A DNA stretch of 64,000 nt from Daphnia pulex (Eukaryota > Arthropoda > Branchiopoda > Diplostraca > Daphniidae), in the NCBI RefSeq assembly GCF_021134715.1, contig NC_060019.1:2852001-2916000 (forward strand). The letters are read 5' to 3'. A model generated the notes under the pieces. It saw only the letters and a program-made list of their open reading frames with translations. It was not told where the DNA came from and searched no databases. Shown here one piece after another: positions 47,040 through 57,932 of this stretch. The translations under genes and the position numbers were made by a program. How positions within the stretch are numbered: position 1 is the first letter of the stretch; each line of letters opens with the position of its first letter.

Positions 47040-48560
47040 GTACATTTTGGAACATGATAGTATAAACAGTGAATTTTTTTCAAGAAATTTCTGAGATTTT
47101 AAATTCGTGAAAGGCTAAATAGGCGACTTTAAACAAAACTAAATCTCCAGAGCACTCCTAGATGGCTCACCTAAATCTTCATAAAAGTGGCGCATCTAGC
47201 GGTCAAAATTACAACTCTAAAAATTAGAATTTTCGAAGTAATGCTAAACCATATAAATATCTTAATTCTACAAAATTTCATTTTTGGTACAATTGTTATA
47301 ATTGAAATACATTTTGGAACTATATAGCCTTAGCTGTGAATTGTTTTAATGAAATTATTTAGTTTCTGAGATTGTAACATTTGTGAGAAGGTAAAAAGGA
47401 GACTTAAAACAACACTAAATCTCCAGAGCACTCCTAGATGGCACACCTTTGCTACAATCATAATAAAAATGGCGCCTCTAGCGGTCAAAATTTCAATTAT
47501 AAAAGTTAAAATTTTCGAATTTGTAAAAATCATATAAATATTTTACTTGTGATCTTATCTGATCTTGTGATCCGTGGAAAATATTTGTCACGCGCAACAC
47601 TTTGCTTAATTCGTAATACTAAACAATATAAATATCTTAATTTTACAAATATAATTTTTGTTACAATTGTTATGATTGAAGTACATTTTGGAACTATATG
47701 GCATTAACTGTGAATTGTTTTAATGAAATTATTTAGTTTCTGAGATTGTAACGTTCGTGAGAGGCTAAAATTGCGACTTATTAAACTAAATCTCTGGAGC
47801 ACTCCTAGATGGCGCACCTTTGATACAATCTTCATAAAAGTGGCGCATCTAGCGGTCAAAAATTTAAACTCTAAAAGGTAAAATTTTCGAATTCGAAACA
47901 AAATCATATAAATATTTTACTTGTGATCTTACGGATCTGGAAAATATTTGTCACTCATTAAAACGATTTTAACCAGGTATGTTTTAAAGAAATCGAAATT
48001 TCATGCAACGACCCTATTCGTAACGCTAAACCATATAAATATCTTAATTTTACAAATTTCATTTTTGCTACAATTGTTATTATTGAAGACCATTTTGAAA
48101 CTATATAGCATTAACTGTGAATTGTTGTAATGCAATTATTTAGTTTCTGAGATTGTAACGTTCGTGAGAGGCTAAAATGGCGACTTATTAAACAAAATCG
48201 CCAGAGCACTCCTAGATGGCGCAACTTTACTACAATTCATAATAGTGGCGCATCTAGCGGTCAAAATTATTAAAATTTTCGAATTCGTTATTTAAATTTA
48301 CATAAATATACAACTTTTGATCTTGTAAAAGATTAGCCACGCACAACACTTTGCTTAATTCATAATTCAAAATCATAAATATCTTACTCGTGATGTTGAT
48401 AAATCCGGTAAAATATTTGCAACGCACGACAATTTGCTTAATTCGTAATTCAAAATCAAAAATATTTTACTTGTGATGTTAATAATTCCGGTAAAATATT
48501 TGCCACGTTCAACACCATTCGAATCGAAGACACGACTGAAGATTTGAACAAATTTCCTCC
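47040..48560. repeat. Tandem array of four ~280-410 base units
   Basis: The core GAGCACTCCTAGATGG..CACC...TGGCGC.TCTAGCGGTCAAAA occurs at about 47150, 47427, 47797 and 48207. Upstream in each unit is GTGAATTGTTTTAATG...TTTCTGAGATTGTAAC.TTCGTGAGAGGCTAAAA, and downstream CATATAAATATTTTACTTGTGATCTT. Units differ in length because of AT-rich spacers. The paired AGATGGCGC/GCGCATCTAG words make each core partly palindromic. No coding potential. Confidence 0.85.
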
Positions 48561-48744
48561 CCAAAAATGTTTGTACTGTCGTCTGTTTTATACGCAATAA
48601 ACTTAGAAATTGATTACGTTAATGTTGCCTTTACAAATATTTCATTTAGATAGATTGCAATATGATTATGACAATGTTGCATTTACAAAACGCCCTCTAC
48701 TTTCTTGCTGATTCAAAGCATCAACTATAACTAAGTTTTACGAA

Positions 48745-49128
48745 ATGACTGAAGCAGGCAACATATCCGGTAAGTGAAAAAAATTTTTGTATTCGTGTTG
48801 TAATTCTAATTAAATGTAATATTAACAAAATGTTTATTTTTTTTATTTTCTAGATTCCGATTTGGCTGAGGGTTTTAGCGAAGATGACGAATTGGACAAA
48901 ACCCTCAGCCAAATAGACTTCTCCGTCCTCACCGCCTCTCCCAGCACGCCGAGTGCCTCAACTTCCCTCCCTAGCACTTCTACAGCCTCCCCCCGCCCCG
49001 ATTCTCCAAGCCTCGCCAGTACGCCAACAAAAAAAAAATTCATTTTTGAATTGGTTCATTTTGAGGCGAAACGGCGAAAAAAGTCAAATTGTGTGTTTTG
49101 TACTCTTCAAAAAATCTGTCAAATATAA
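48745..49128 (+). CDS. Small Ser/Pro/Thr-rich hypothetical protein, two exons
   Basis: Exon 1 (48745-48769, ATG) joins exon 2 (48854-49128) in phase across an 84-base intron (GTAAGT donor, TTTCTAG acceptor). The product of about 99 residues starts MTEAGNISDSDLAEGFSEDD, passes through LDKTLSQIDFSVL, has a Ser/Pro/Thr-rich linker, and ends with a Lys-rich segment and a C-x2-C (NCVFCTLQ). An AATAAA-like TAATAAA overlaps the region just past the stop. No known family. The acidic, phospho-site-rich start suggests a regulatory protein, but this is only inference. Confidence 0.5.
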
Positions 49129-49508
49129 TAAACACAGTTGAAGTTGCCAGCGCTTTAGTAATTTCAAATAATTAGAGACAAAGAAGTTAATAATGGGATA
49201 GAATATAAATGTCTCGCATTGACCTGATAAAGTAATCTGCCCAAACTTGGTAGTATTCTTGAAGAAGATACCCTAATTTTAAAAAATAAATAAATAAATG
49301 AGAAATAATAATATTAAAGTTCAATTAATTTATGAAAAATACCCTTAGAGAGTAAGCATTCTCTCCGCGTAATCGCTGCTGAGTTTGCTCATTTCCGACA
49401 AAAAGCTGACATCCGGCGAAAATGTCTGCACTGCCCGTTCATCAACTGAACGGAAATTCCTGAAGGAGAAATGAAATGATGGTAATTATTGCGAAGGATC
49501 TTTTGCAG

Positions 49509-49517
49509 TATATAAAG
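49509..49517 (+). promoter_or_regulatory. TATA box of the gene at 49591
   Basis: TATATAAAG lies 82 bases before the ATG, in a short leader. A start site about 25-30 bases downstream (near 49537, ATCACTTCATC) would give a 5' UTR of some 55 bases. Confidence 0.55.
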
Positions 49518-49590
49518 CAATCAGTAAAAATTACCATCACTTCATCCTCCAACAGCCAACAGACACCAGACACCAGACCCGACGCAGAGA

Positions 49591-50341
49591 ATGGCCAGCA
49601 ACAAAGAAGACATACTATCTGTAAGTAGAAAACAAAAAATTAAATTTAAAATTAGTGCTAATTATGATTATTATTACATTTTAGATGCTGAGTCACATGA
49701 CTCGTAGTGAACTGCAGGACATTCTCCTTAAATCCGGCGAATTCCAAATACTTTATACTCACGTAATAACTAAAAATTATTATTTAATTTAAATTTACTA
49801 ACCATTTTTTTAATTGTAGAGATCCTGGGAGGACGACACTCTAGTGCCGTATTTGGAGCAAAAGGTCGCCCTGTCCTGGTTCAGTAGCAGCAGCAGCAAC
49901 AGCAGTAGCAGCAACAGCAGCAGCAGCAACTACACAGTAATAATTAAAAATGAACATTTAGTGTGAATTCCCCTTACTCTTTATTGTGTTCCTCTTGTTA
50001 CTCATTGTGTTCAACTTGGTCCTCGATTCCAACTTCTTCTTCTCCTCCCATGGCTTGCCCCAAACCTTCTTCTTCTTCCTCGCAGGCCTCTCCCATGTAT
50101 TGGTCTTCTTCTTCTTACTCGCAGTCCCAGTTTCAGTATTCCCAAACACTGTCATCATTTTCTTCGCAATCCAACTTTGCAACCCAGTTGGTATTCCTGT
50201 TCCATTTCTGATCTTTACATGTTTTTTTTTCAGGACATGCCACCATTGGAAGAAATTCCTGCCAAATGGAACGGTAAAACAAACTGGGTGCCAAAGTTGG
50301 ATGATGCTGAAGATAGTGATGACAGCGCCTGGAAAATTTAG
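49591..50341 (+). CDS. Small acidic protein with Ser/Asn repeat, four exons
   Basis: Exons 49591-49620, 49685-49762, 49820-49936 and 50234-50341 all join in phase 0 with good GT..AG sites, giving 110 residues. Start: MASNKEDILSMLSHMTRSEL, an amphipathic helix. Middle: RSWEDDTLVPYLEQKVALSWF, then a (Ser)n-Asn tract encoded by AGC/AGT codons. End: MPPLEEIPAKWNGKTNWVPK followed by an acidic DDAEDSDDSAW tail and TAG. Exon 4 is part of a ~200-base inverted duplication whose other arm lies in the preceding intron. The frame stays open for 52 codons past the TAG. No family recognised; the TATA box at 49509 supports a real transcript. Confidence 0.6.
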
Positions 50342-50473
50342 AGCTGGGACTGCGAGCCAGAAGAAGAAGACCAAAACATGGGAGATGCCTGCGAGGAAGA
50401 AGAAGAAGGTTTGGGGCAAGCCATGGGAGGAGAAGAAGAAGTTGGAATCGAGGACAAAGTTGAACAAAATGAA
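50001..50473. repeat. Long inverted duplication (~205-base arms)
   Basis: Arms 50001-50204 and 50264-50473 are reverse complements at roughly 85-90%, best in the outer 120 bases, with a ~60-base loop holding the intron 3' end and acceptor. As a result plus and minus strands translate to nearly the same protein text. A pre-mRNA of the gene at 49591 would fold into a long hairpin. Confidence 0.9.
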
Positions 50474-50500
50474 GAGGGAGGAGAATTCAAGTTGGAATAG
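50342..50500 (+). other. In-frame acidic extension beyond the TAG stop
   Basis: Directly after the TAG at 50339-50341, the same frame encodes SWDCEPEEEDQNMGDACEEE, a Gly/Glu segment and FKLE, ending at a second TAG (50498-50500). The composition continues the acidic tail, so the first stop is probably a recent nonsense mutation, or is read through. Confidence 0.5.
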
Positions 50501-50640
50501 TTAATGTCTCTTACATCTCACATCTGTATGATGAAAATCTAAAAATACATGAAATTTAAAAGTGTTTGTTTTGCTTCTTTTCCTTTTTTCTTTTCTTTTC
50601 TTGTTCTTCTTTTCATCTGTCACACGAACACCACTTTTAT

Positions 50641-50748
50641 AAGAGGTGAGTGATTTTAAGTTTTTTTTCATCTGTCACACTAACACCATTAAATTAAAAA
50701 CTCATTCCAAACTTAAAATTTAAAACTTAAAATCATCACTCACCTCTT
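50641..50748. repeat. Short inverted repeat with flanking direct repeat
   Basis: AAGAGGTGAGTGATTTTAAG (50641) is reverse-complemented at 50722-50748 with a 3-base insertion. CATCTGTCACACnAACACCA occurs directly at about 50615 and 50670. Confidence 0.7.
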
Positions 50749-51131
50749 GTAAACGTAATTATTATCAACGCAATACCACTGAAAAGAAGCAAAACAACAA
50801 ACCAGACTTAGTGTTTGTCTGCTTCGGTTACCGTGACAACGCAACTCTACGGCAACCCAAGGCCTTCTTCCCTGAGGGTAAAGAACCAAAAACAGGTAGA
50901 AACTCTGGGAACCAATCACCGCGTGAGCACAAGTTTTTTAGCTCCGCCCAATAGGCTTATTCTTTTATAGTATAGGAATAGTATAGGATGTTTTTAGGTT
51001 AATTGTATGTTTAGAAATTATTATTGTTTAAAATTATTGTTTTTCAGCGTTGCCACTGAAATTATTATTAATTATTTACTACTTACTTACTACACGACCA
51101 CGTCTATGTAGGCGGGATATGAAGTCATCGT

Positions 51132-51290
51132 CTAGACGTATGGAAGGAATGAACTCGTCGAGGACATGCCGACCATGTGGCAAACGGCGTAGACGATCAG
51201 CATCGTCTCCGTGTCGTCGCCAAAGACGTTCCACGTGTCCACGAAGACGTTGAACGTGTTAATCGGGAGCCAGCTGGACCAAATATCCAT
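51132..51290 (-). pseudogene. GPCR relic: TM6-TM7 of a neuropeptide (NPY/NPF-like) receptor
   Basis: The minus strand reads SSWLPINTFNVFVDTW (end of TM6 with the WLP signature), an acidic extracellular loop, then YAVCHMVGMSST (start of TM7, as in the CHxxxMSS motif of NPY-type rhodopsin-family receptors). The NPxxY motif that should follow is lost (SSFLPYV) and a TAG falls where the usual Trp of the LYGW motif would be. Only this ~50-residue piece is recognisable, with no TM1-TM5 nearby, so it is a stray duplicated exon or pseudogene fragment. Confidence 0.55.
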
Positions 51291-51585
51291 TCAAAAATTT
51301 CAAATCAAATTTCCCAAAAACCCGAGAAAGGTGGATTTTTCTATTATATACCATAATTTTATATAGCCCTTCCCCTTGTCCGGTCAGGATAACAAGTAAC
51401 AGCTGTATGACAAACGGGTTAAAAGAAAAACATGTTCATGGATAGCTGCGCCGCGGGGAATTTTACCATGCCGACAATTTGCAGTATGAAAGGTGGTCTA
51501 CAGTTAAAAGCAGGAAAGCACATAGGCGGTTTAAGGGCTGCTTTAATGTGACCAAAGTGAAGCCACCAAAAATTGTGAGGCACAC

Positions 51586-51713
51586 TGTTACTGTTCCTGT
51601 TCTTGTTCCTGTTCCTGTTCCTGTTCCTGTTCCTGTCACTGTTACTGTTACTGCTACACTGTCACTGTTACTGTCACTGTTTCCTATCACTGTTACTGTT
51701 CCTACTTCACTCT
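51586..51713. repeat. CTGTTC/CTGTTA hexanucleotide microsatellite
   Basis: A run of GTTCCT-type hexamers gives way to ACTGTT-type hexamers with scattered changes. It keeps all frames open and makes Val-Pro/Leu-Phe pseudo-proteins. Confidence 0.9.
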
Positions 51714-54700
51714 ATAACTTTGAACGACTGCAATTTTATACATTTTTCGCCACATAACCTCTCTCTTTTTTCAAAATTTATTCTCCACGGCACCAACGAT
51801 TTTTTCCTACCAATAATCATCGTGTCCGAATAAGGAATGTAGTAGAATACAAAAATAAATAAAAGCTGTTGTCCTTTGGTGCGTATTTGCGGTAGGCTCG
51901 TTCGATCTAGAGGGAGCGACCGCGCCCACTTTCGCCGTTGAAGGCACGGTTTAGCGTGTCCAACCGACGGCGTTTGTCCGCTCGATGTCGTCCCCCCCTC
52001 ACAACCGCTTTGCCTGGAACGGTGACTCCATGTCCCCACTACTCTTGTCCACTTTGGTTGCCTTTTTTTACATTTTTGGGACGTGCACGGAGCGGTGGGA
52101 ACAGTTGGAACTATTGGAAGTGTATTAGAAGTGTTGAAACTTGAAAGCGTTGTAAGTGTTGAAAGTGTTGGGAAGGGGAGGAGGGGAGAGGGTAATTTTG
52201 CGCAACCGCGCCCACTGCCCGCACTCGACATAGGATCTGGCCTAGGGTGTTTAATATTTAACTAATATTTTTTTTACGAACCTTTGTTCTGGGGTGTTTA
52301 GTATAAAAAAAAAATGTGTTACCAAGTTTGAGGTCTAAACATTTTTTTACCCCTCCCCTTTCGATAAAAACCCGAAAAAGTGTCTAGAAAGGGCCAAATT
52401 ATTATTTTTATCATAATCGATCCATAATTCCGTAGCGAACAGAAAATATGTAATTTAACGCATCATTTCTTCTATGTGGTCACCAAGTTTCATCACTCTA
52501 CCATTATTTTTAAACCCCCCTTAACTTAAGTAGTAATCCTCGTCCACTTCTGGATTTCAATTTTTGATTCTGGCGCCATCTTTGGTCGTCGGCAGCACGG
52601 TTCAGAGCATCTGAACGATGACGTTTGGCCACTCCATGTTGTGTGGTTCAATTTTTTTGGAATCACAGAAACGTCTACACCTTTAGATTCAGACGGTAGT
52701 GGAAGACTCGGTGTCGTCATTGCAACTTCACTATTGCCCCGTTTTCCCAAACCGTAGCTGAGCTCGCCATCATCACCTCGGGCAACCGAGAGGATCGGGG
52801 AACCGATTATTTTAACGACACCTATGGGAGGGAGTATGAACGTTAAGATTCATAATTTAGGTTTAAACTGTGGGAGCGAGAACAGGATGGGAAATATGTA
52901 TTTTGAAACCTTGTGGAAGAAAAACTTCCTTCTACAGAAACAACATTGTTTTCCAATTACAAAATATTGTAAAGGTCTAAAAGCGATATTGACCGAGCGG
53001 TGTCGTTGTTGGCAATCTGTTTTCTACCCTACTACTCTCTTTATTTTCCTTTTTTCCGAGCGTTTCGTCCATCTTTTACGTTTAGTTTTCGCTGCCCAGT
53101 GGGAGAATTAATAAAATGATTTATTCCCCCCCCCCCAAAAAAAAAATTGCGCAGTGTCAGACGCACCCCCACTGCTCACTAGAGTGAATCACGTGTGTTG
53201 GTTGCACTTTTCAAAATGTTTCACCTTTCTGTAGACGTCATAATCATCTGATGAAAACGTTTATAAGAAAAATTGGCACTTACATTCTATATTGCATCTT
53301 TCTTTGACCTTGTCGTATAGCGATTCTTTCATCGTATAATTCTGGCGTGTTGGAAATATAACGCCGTTGAGTTTCCTTTGTTGAATAAAAATCAACAATC
53401 ACTTAAAGGAATCGTGTTCGAGTAGTACAGAATAGTGATATCTGGTGTTGGCTTATTTACCAGCAGCTTTCTTTTTTCTTGGTTCACTGTTTTTGGTTTC
53501 CGTAGGCTCACTATTAACACCGTTTTTCCTTCTTCGCTTTCGGTTTTCCATTTTTGGAGATGCACTAATACGAGAGGTGTTTACCGAGCAACCGAGCCCT
53601 GGAGATTACAAAGGTTAAATAACACGCGCGGCGGACTCGGGGATATTTCGTACTTTTGCCGCAAGGAGACGAAGGTGTACAACAGTGCCCACGAACAGAG
53701 GGTGGGTCTAAGTGAATTCATTGGTCAGTCAGGAGTGTTCAATTTGATTTGGACTTAACAACGAAGCACGTGGTAAGGGATTCCAAGACGAAAGGAGGAG
53801 CTTGCAATTCATACATATTCTTTCCTCTCGGGTCTCCTCCATTTCCTGCATCTCAAGAATGAGTGTAGTTTTGTCTTGTTGGTGCTGTCCCGTACAGTGT
53901 CTGCCTACACGTTGGTCGTTTGTCTTTAAAGTGTGTTATGTATTTCAGTCCAATTGGTGTGTATTCGTGTCATGTTGTTGGTACCCACGACGGGATGTTC
54001 TTCTGAATATGGCTTTGAAGTTTGACGCCCCTTTTCTGGCCATCTTGTGCGTCTTTAGTCTAGAACTCTGGCATGTGCATCCATTGTTCAAATGTAATGG
54101 CAGTCAACTGGTAGACTACGCTTTGAATACCTTGACTGCAAAATTTCACACTCCGTTAGGTTTTTCCTGTCTCGATCTTGTGTGGTGTGGCAACACGGTG
54201 AGCCGGCTCCCATGCATTCCCCAAACAAGGTTATTCAACAAACACGAGGTGTTGTTCAACGATTGCATACACTACTACTTTTCCGTAACGCCAACCAAAG
54301 CCAGGCATGTCGAAAAGAGAAATCTGCGAAAAGAACTTTACATGTGATCAGCATATGGCATTAGATGATTTAATTCCGGGGTTGATACCATTTTGTCGAA
54401 CATAATCATGTTTGTTTTTCTCGGCACCGTGTGGTGGGCTGCCACACATATGGTATTAGACCTATTAGTGTATTACAGCCAAAAAAAATTTTTTTACTTT
54501 TTTTGGGTGCTGAAAAGTATTGCTCTGAGCCTGACTTCCACGTTATTTCAGTTACGATTAAGTGCCTGGCATCCTGAGAGACCTTTCTGCTAGGCGCGAA
54601 TTGAGCCGAAAATTGTCGCCTACTGTTTGCACTTCAATCAGATCGACAGGTGCTGGGTGTTGGGTTTTGGGTAACGATTATTGCGCCAGGAAAAGTTACA

Positions 54701-55148
54701 GGTAATAAACTGTGCTTCAATGTTAAATTGGTTTTTCTCCCCAGTTTGAACGAACAACACAGTACACAGCGCCCGCAAACCTGCAGTAGAAAGAGGAAGT
54801 AGGTTCACTTTTTGATGGTATTGTTGTCCACCTTCGTCAGGTAAGTGTGAACTGTGTCGAAATTGACGTCTACCATCGACTCAGCTGTGGTTGATTGCGT
54901 CTTTACAATTTTTCTCTTGGTCACTTCACATTTTTTTATCTTTGGCAGTTCCACGTTGAATGGGAAACGTTTGACACGTAGCAGTCTACGAGCGTTGCCC
55001 CGCCACTCACAGTCGTGTGGTCAGATCCAGCAACGAGAGCACGTCGGATGAGAGTCCGAAAATCGTAACCGCCTTTCGCCACCAAATAATTCACACCCAT
55101 TTTATTTTCTTAAAACACTTCTTCTTCGTCTTCGTCTTTCAAACACAG
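51714..55148. other. Mostly uncharacterised DNA upstream of the USP exons
   Basis: I found no gene I can support. A short degenerate repeat of AGTGTTGAA-like words lies at 52100-52170, a C8 run at 53128-53135, and the open frames at 53802-54347 and 54182-54364 have no recognisable motif. Since the USP gene lacks its first exons, some may be hidden here. Confidence 0.35.
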
Positions 55149-56500
55149 AGAATTGTTGCTTTGTCAACGCTACACTTATAGCCCTGTTTTCTCTCGCGAA
55201 TTTTTGCCGTGACTTTTGTGCGATCGGTAAAAACGTCTTCAACTCCGAAATCCAGGTGGGGTACCAAATTTTCGTTCAGCTGGTTGAAGTCCAACACAGG
55301 GGTGTGGCCGCGCTTATTAACGAAATTCATCGGTAAGCAAATTTTTGTTGCCCCGTCGAGCACACGCTACGTTTAGTTAGTAGATTTCAGATTTGCTATT
55401 TTGGACTAAAATCTATCTCATGTACAGACTCACACGAAGGCAAATCGTAGCTAAACTTTTAATGAGTGTTTTTATTGTGAGTTAATGGCTTACTTGAGTG
55501 AAGTGGATAGGAGGCTTGTGAGGGGACAGCAACAGGACGTCAACGAATTCCTTATGGGCTATTTTCACGGTTGGAGGTTGAACTACGCCTAACAACTTTT
55601 CGGCTTTTATTGACAGACACTTCGCTTCTATTCTTGTAAGAACGAACATTCGCAACCAGTAAGCAACAGAGTTTCCCTATTTAGTGACACGTTTCCCCTA
55701 GTAACCCAAAACTGCGGCCAGGCCTGGGTATTATCGCAGGATCTGCACCCCGTCAAACGTTTACGAGGTTTTGACGACCTGGTTTATCCATATCCGGCAG
55801 CCGACAATTAAATGGGCCGACTGTACGACAGCGTTTCTTTCAGATATTCAGTGCACTAGAACCTGTTTGTTATGCGCATTCGGGAGCTGTACACAACGCA
55901 TTTCACTTTTGAAAATTCCACCAAAAGCGACGTGCCAGACTCAGTTTTTCTGCCGGTGGTTACTACTGTTTCGTTTCTTCTCTTTCCCACATTAACGGCC
56001 ATGCACATAGGGTGCAGGTGGTGTGCCTGGGACGATTCCGTGGCTTAAAAAAAACCACCAGATATTCTCCGTTCCGGCAGTGGGGTAAATTCCTTACGCT
56101 GTTTCAGAGGAAGTCAGGTCGTCCAGTCTTCACGAATACATCCTACAAGCACACATCACACACGTCGGCGAAGCTATTGAAAACGGTACTGTTGATTGCG
56201 CTTTCATTTGTCATTGTTTGTCGTTGTATTTGCAATGTTTTTCTCCCGCTCGCCAGGGCACTACGTCTGTCTAGCGAAGGGTTTTGATGAAGGAATTCGT
56301 TGTTTCGACGACGAGCGTGTCACTATTTTGGACGACTGGAATGATTATACTAATTCCGGATGCCTTTATTTCTTCTTGAAGCGTAAGCTGGTTAGAAGCT
56401 GCAACTTATGTGTCGCACTACAATACTACACACTACACTACAGCTGTGTGAAACACCGTATGGTCTTTGGGTCTTATTTTTGTTATTACATGTTTTAGAG
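55149..56500 (+). CDS. USP-family deubiquitinase, C-terminal catalytic exons spread over several frames
   Basis: Ubiquitin-specific proteases remove ubiquitin with a papain-like Cys/His/Asp triad. Exon 55149-55332 holds the Cys box: NCCFVNATLIALFSLANF. The next (from about 55499) has RRLVRGQQQDVNEFLMGYFH, the QQD box. A later exon gives CTRTCLLC (zinc-finger-like pair). From 56036: VVCLGRFRGLKK, matching VxLKRF with Lys changed to Gly. Then ILQAHITHVGEAIENG joins across a 59-base intron to GHYVCLAKGFDEG and RCFDDERVTILDDW, the His box (56258 onward), ending YFFLKRK. Exon phases agree at the Cys-QQD and GHY joins. A frame change near 56105 and the missing 5' end leave open whether it is a live gene or a recent pseudogene. 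Confidence 0.65.
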
Positions 56501-56929
56501 GAACTAACGTCAAGGAAGGCTAGGTTTAATTAAGAACTACCTCTTAATGCCTTGCTAAGCCCTAAAACAGCGTCTTTCCATCAGTGGTGAGCATGGTGTT
56601 CTGTAGTGTTATTTTCCCGTCAAATATCAGCGATGATCATCTAAAGATCCGCACCAACACGTTACTCCACTTTTACGTTGACCTGCCGTCACAAATGTTT
56701 TGTGCTGCTGCGTACCAGTAAGCCATCATTTTAAATTTTTTTTTGTTTCACCTTCACACCGATATGAGTTGCTTCACAAGCCACACTGTTGGGCAGTGGC
56801 CTAGAGTGGCACGGAATCTCCAATCTAATCAAACTTAACGCCATTCGATAGAGCTCGTTAAGCCGATTCGAATGGTGTATGGGAAAGTTTGTGCAAACGA
56901 ACGCATCCCTGAGTAAATCGACTTTAAAG
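56501..56929. other. Spacer after the USP gene
   Basis: No gene seen. AT-balanced sequence without notable repeats. Confidence 0.35.
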
Positions 56930-57143
56930 TTTTTGGTTTACCGGGCTTCCGTAGCGTCCTTGGCCGCCCCTTTGCGCACCCCTGAGCCCACCCCTCGTCC
57001 CTTGAGGGATCACCCCTATTTTATTTCTCGGTACCTGAGAGCCTTTTTTTCGAAAAATTTTTGTCCACTAACGGACTCGAACTCGGAACATCCTTGCTCA
57101 ATATGTTCTACTAACCGAGAACTATAACCACTACACCATGGAA
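56930..57143 (-). mobile_element. tRNA-derived SINE
   Basis: On the minus strand the head (57143-57064) has an RNA polymerase III A box (TGGTGTAGTGG, 57138-57128) and B box (AGTTCGAGTCC, 57083-57073) spaced as in a tRNA gene. The arms no longer pair well enough for a working tRNA. An unrelated body follows (57060-56930) with AAAGGCTCTCAGG. The piece GAGAGCCTTTTTTTCGAAAAATT occurs again at 57247, indicating a second partial copy. Confidence 0.65.
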
Positions 57144-57244
57144 GTTGTGGTGAGACGGACTTCAAATACATAAAAACACAAAGGTTTTTTTGGCACCTTC
57201 TCTTGTTTTTTTTTGTTGACGTGCCCGCAATACCAATAACTCCC

Positions 57245-57275
57245 GAGAGCCTTTTTTTCGAAAAATTGACTTCAA
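57245..57275. repeat. Partial second copy of the SINE body
   Basis: CCGAGAGCCTTTTTTTCGAAAAATT repeats 57026-57052 almost exactly, about 220 bases away. Confidence 0.6.
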
Positions 57276-57932
57276 AAAAGTGACTTCAACTGTGTTACTT
57301 CAAACTAACTGTTTCTAACTGAAGGATTGAAAAAAAAACCACAAGTGAGACAACAGAAACATTTTTCAATAGCGGTACTACATGCCAAAAATTGTTCTCA
57401 TTCCTCAACACATTTCTCAAAATGATATTGCTTTTCATTCCCTTATTTTTTATTACACCAAACTGTTAATTTGTCAACTGTACAGGGTAATTTTTTTTTC
57501 TTAGTCTTTTTATCGCACAATTGATTTTCTGGCATCCCCTGTTACACTTGGTTCTATCTGGCAAGCATGCAAAAAACTTACATATCCAAATAATCGAAAG
57601 ACGACTTTAGACACGCTCCTTAACTTTATGAAGCTCCCTTCTCCTCCTAAGTTTCTTTCGTGCTCTCTGAGAGAAGGTCGACTGTAAACTGCCCCGATTC
57701 AATACAGATCGATAGTTCTCTTTCCGTCCGTCTAACTTTATCACTTCATAATGATATGGAGTACTCTGCATATTTTATAAAATTCTAACAATTTTTCGAT
57801 AAATTGTTTAGTCAGTTTTGTCAGGGATTTTTTTATTTCGCCAAAGTAGGAAACCGAAATAACTTCATCAATATTAAAAAAACGATAAGAAAGATTCGCT
57901 TTCATCCATTCGAAAGTTGAAATGCACACAAA

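Noticed and set aside
47040..48560. CRISPR-like repeat array
   Set aside because: The units are hundreds of bases long, AT-rich and eukaryotic in context; there are no short regular repeats with unique spacers.
49958..50504. 170-codon ORFs on both strands rich in Phe/Lys
   Set aside because: They are products of the inverted duplication of a GA-rich exon and lie in the wrong frame relative to the spliced gene.
51050..51253. Arg-rich 67-codon plus-strand ORF resembling a protamine-like peptide
   Set aside because: It is the antisense shadow of the GPCR TM6-TM7 fragment.
51463..51757. ORFs of Val-Pro, Leu-Phe and Gly-Thr repeats
   Set aside because: They are translations of a hexanucleotide microsatellite in every frame.
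53802..54347. 181-codon plus-strand ORF as a membrane protein gene
   Set aside because: It is Cys/Phe/Val-rich without clear membrane segments or motifs and has no convincing start or splice context; I could not support it as a gene.
55139..55363. 74-codon minus-strand ORF with a protein-like look
   Set aside because: The plus strand of the same DNA encodes the USP Cys box with proper splice sites, which explains the open frame.
57064..57143. A functional tRNA gene
   Set aside because: A and B boxes are present, but acceptor and anticodon stems do not pair acceptably; a tRNA-derived SINE fits better.
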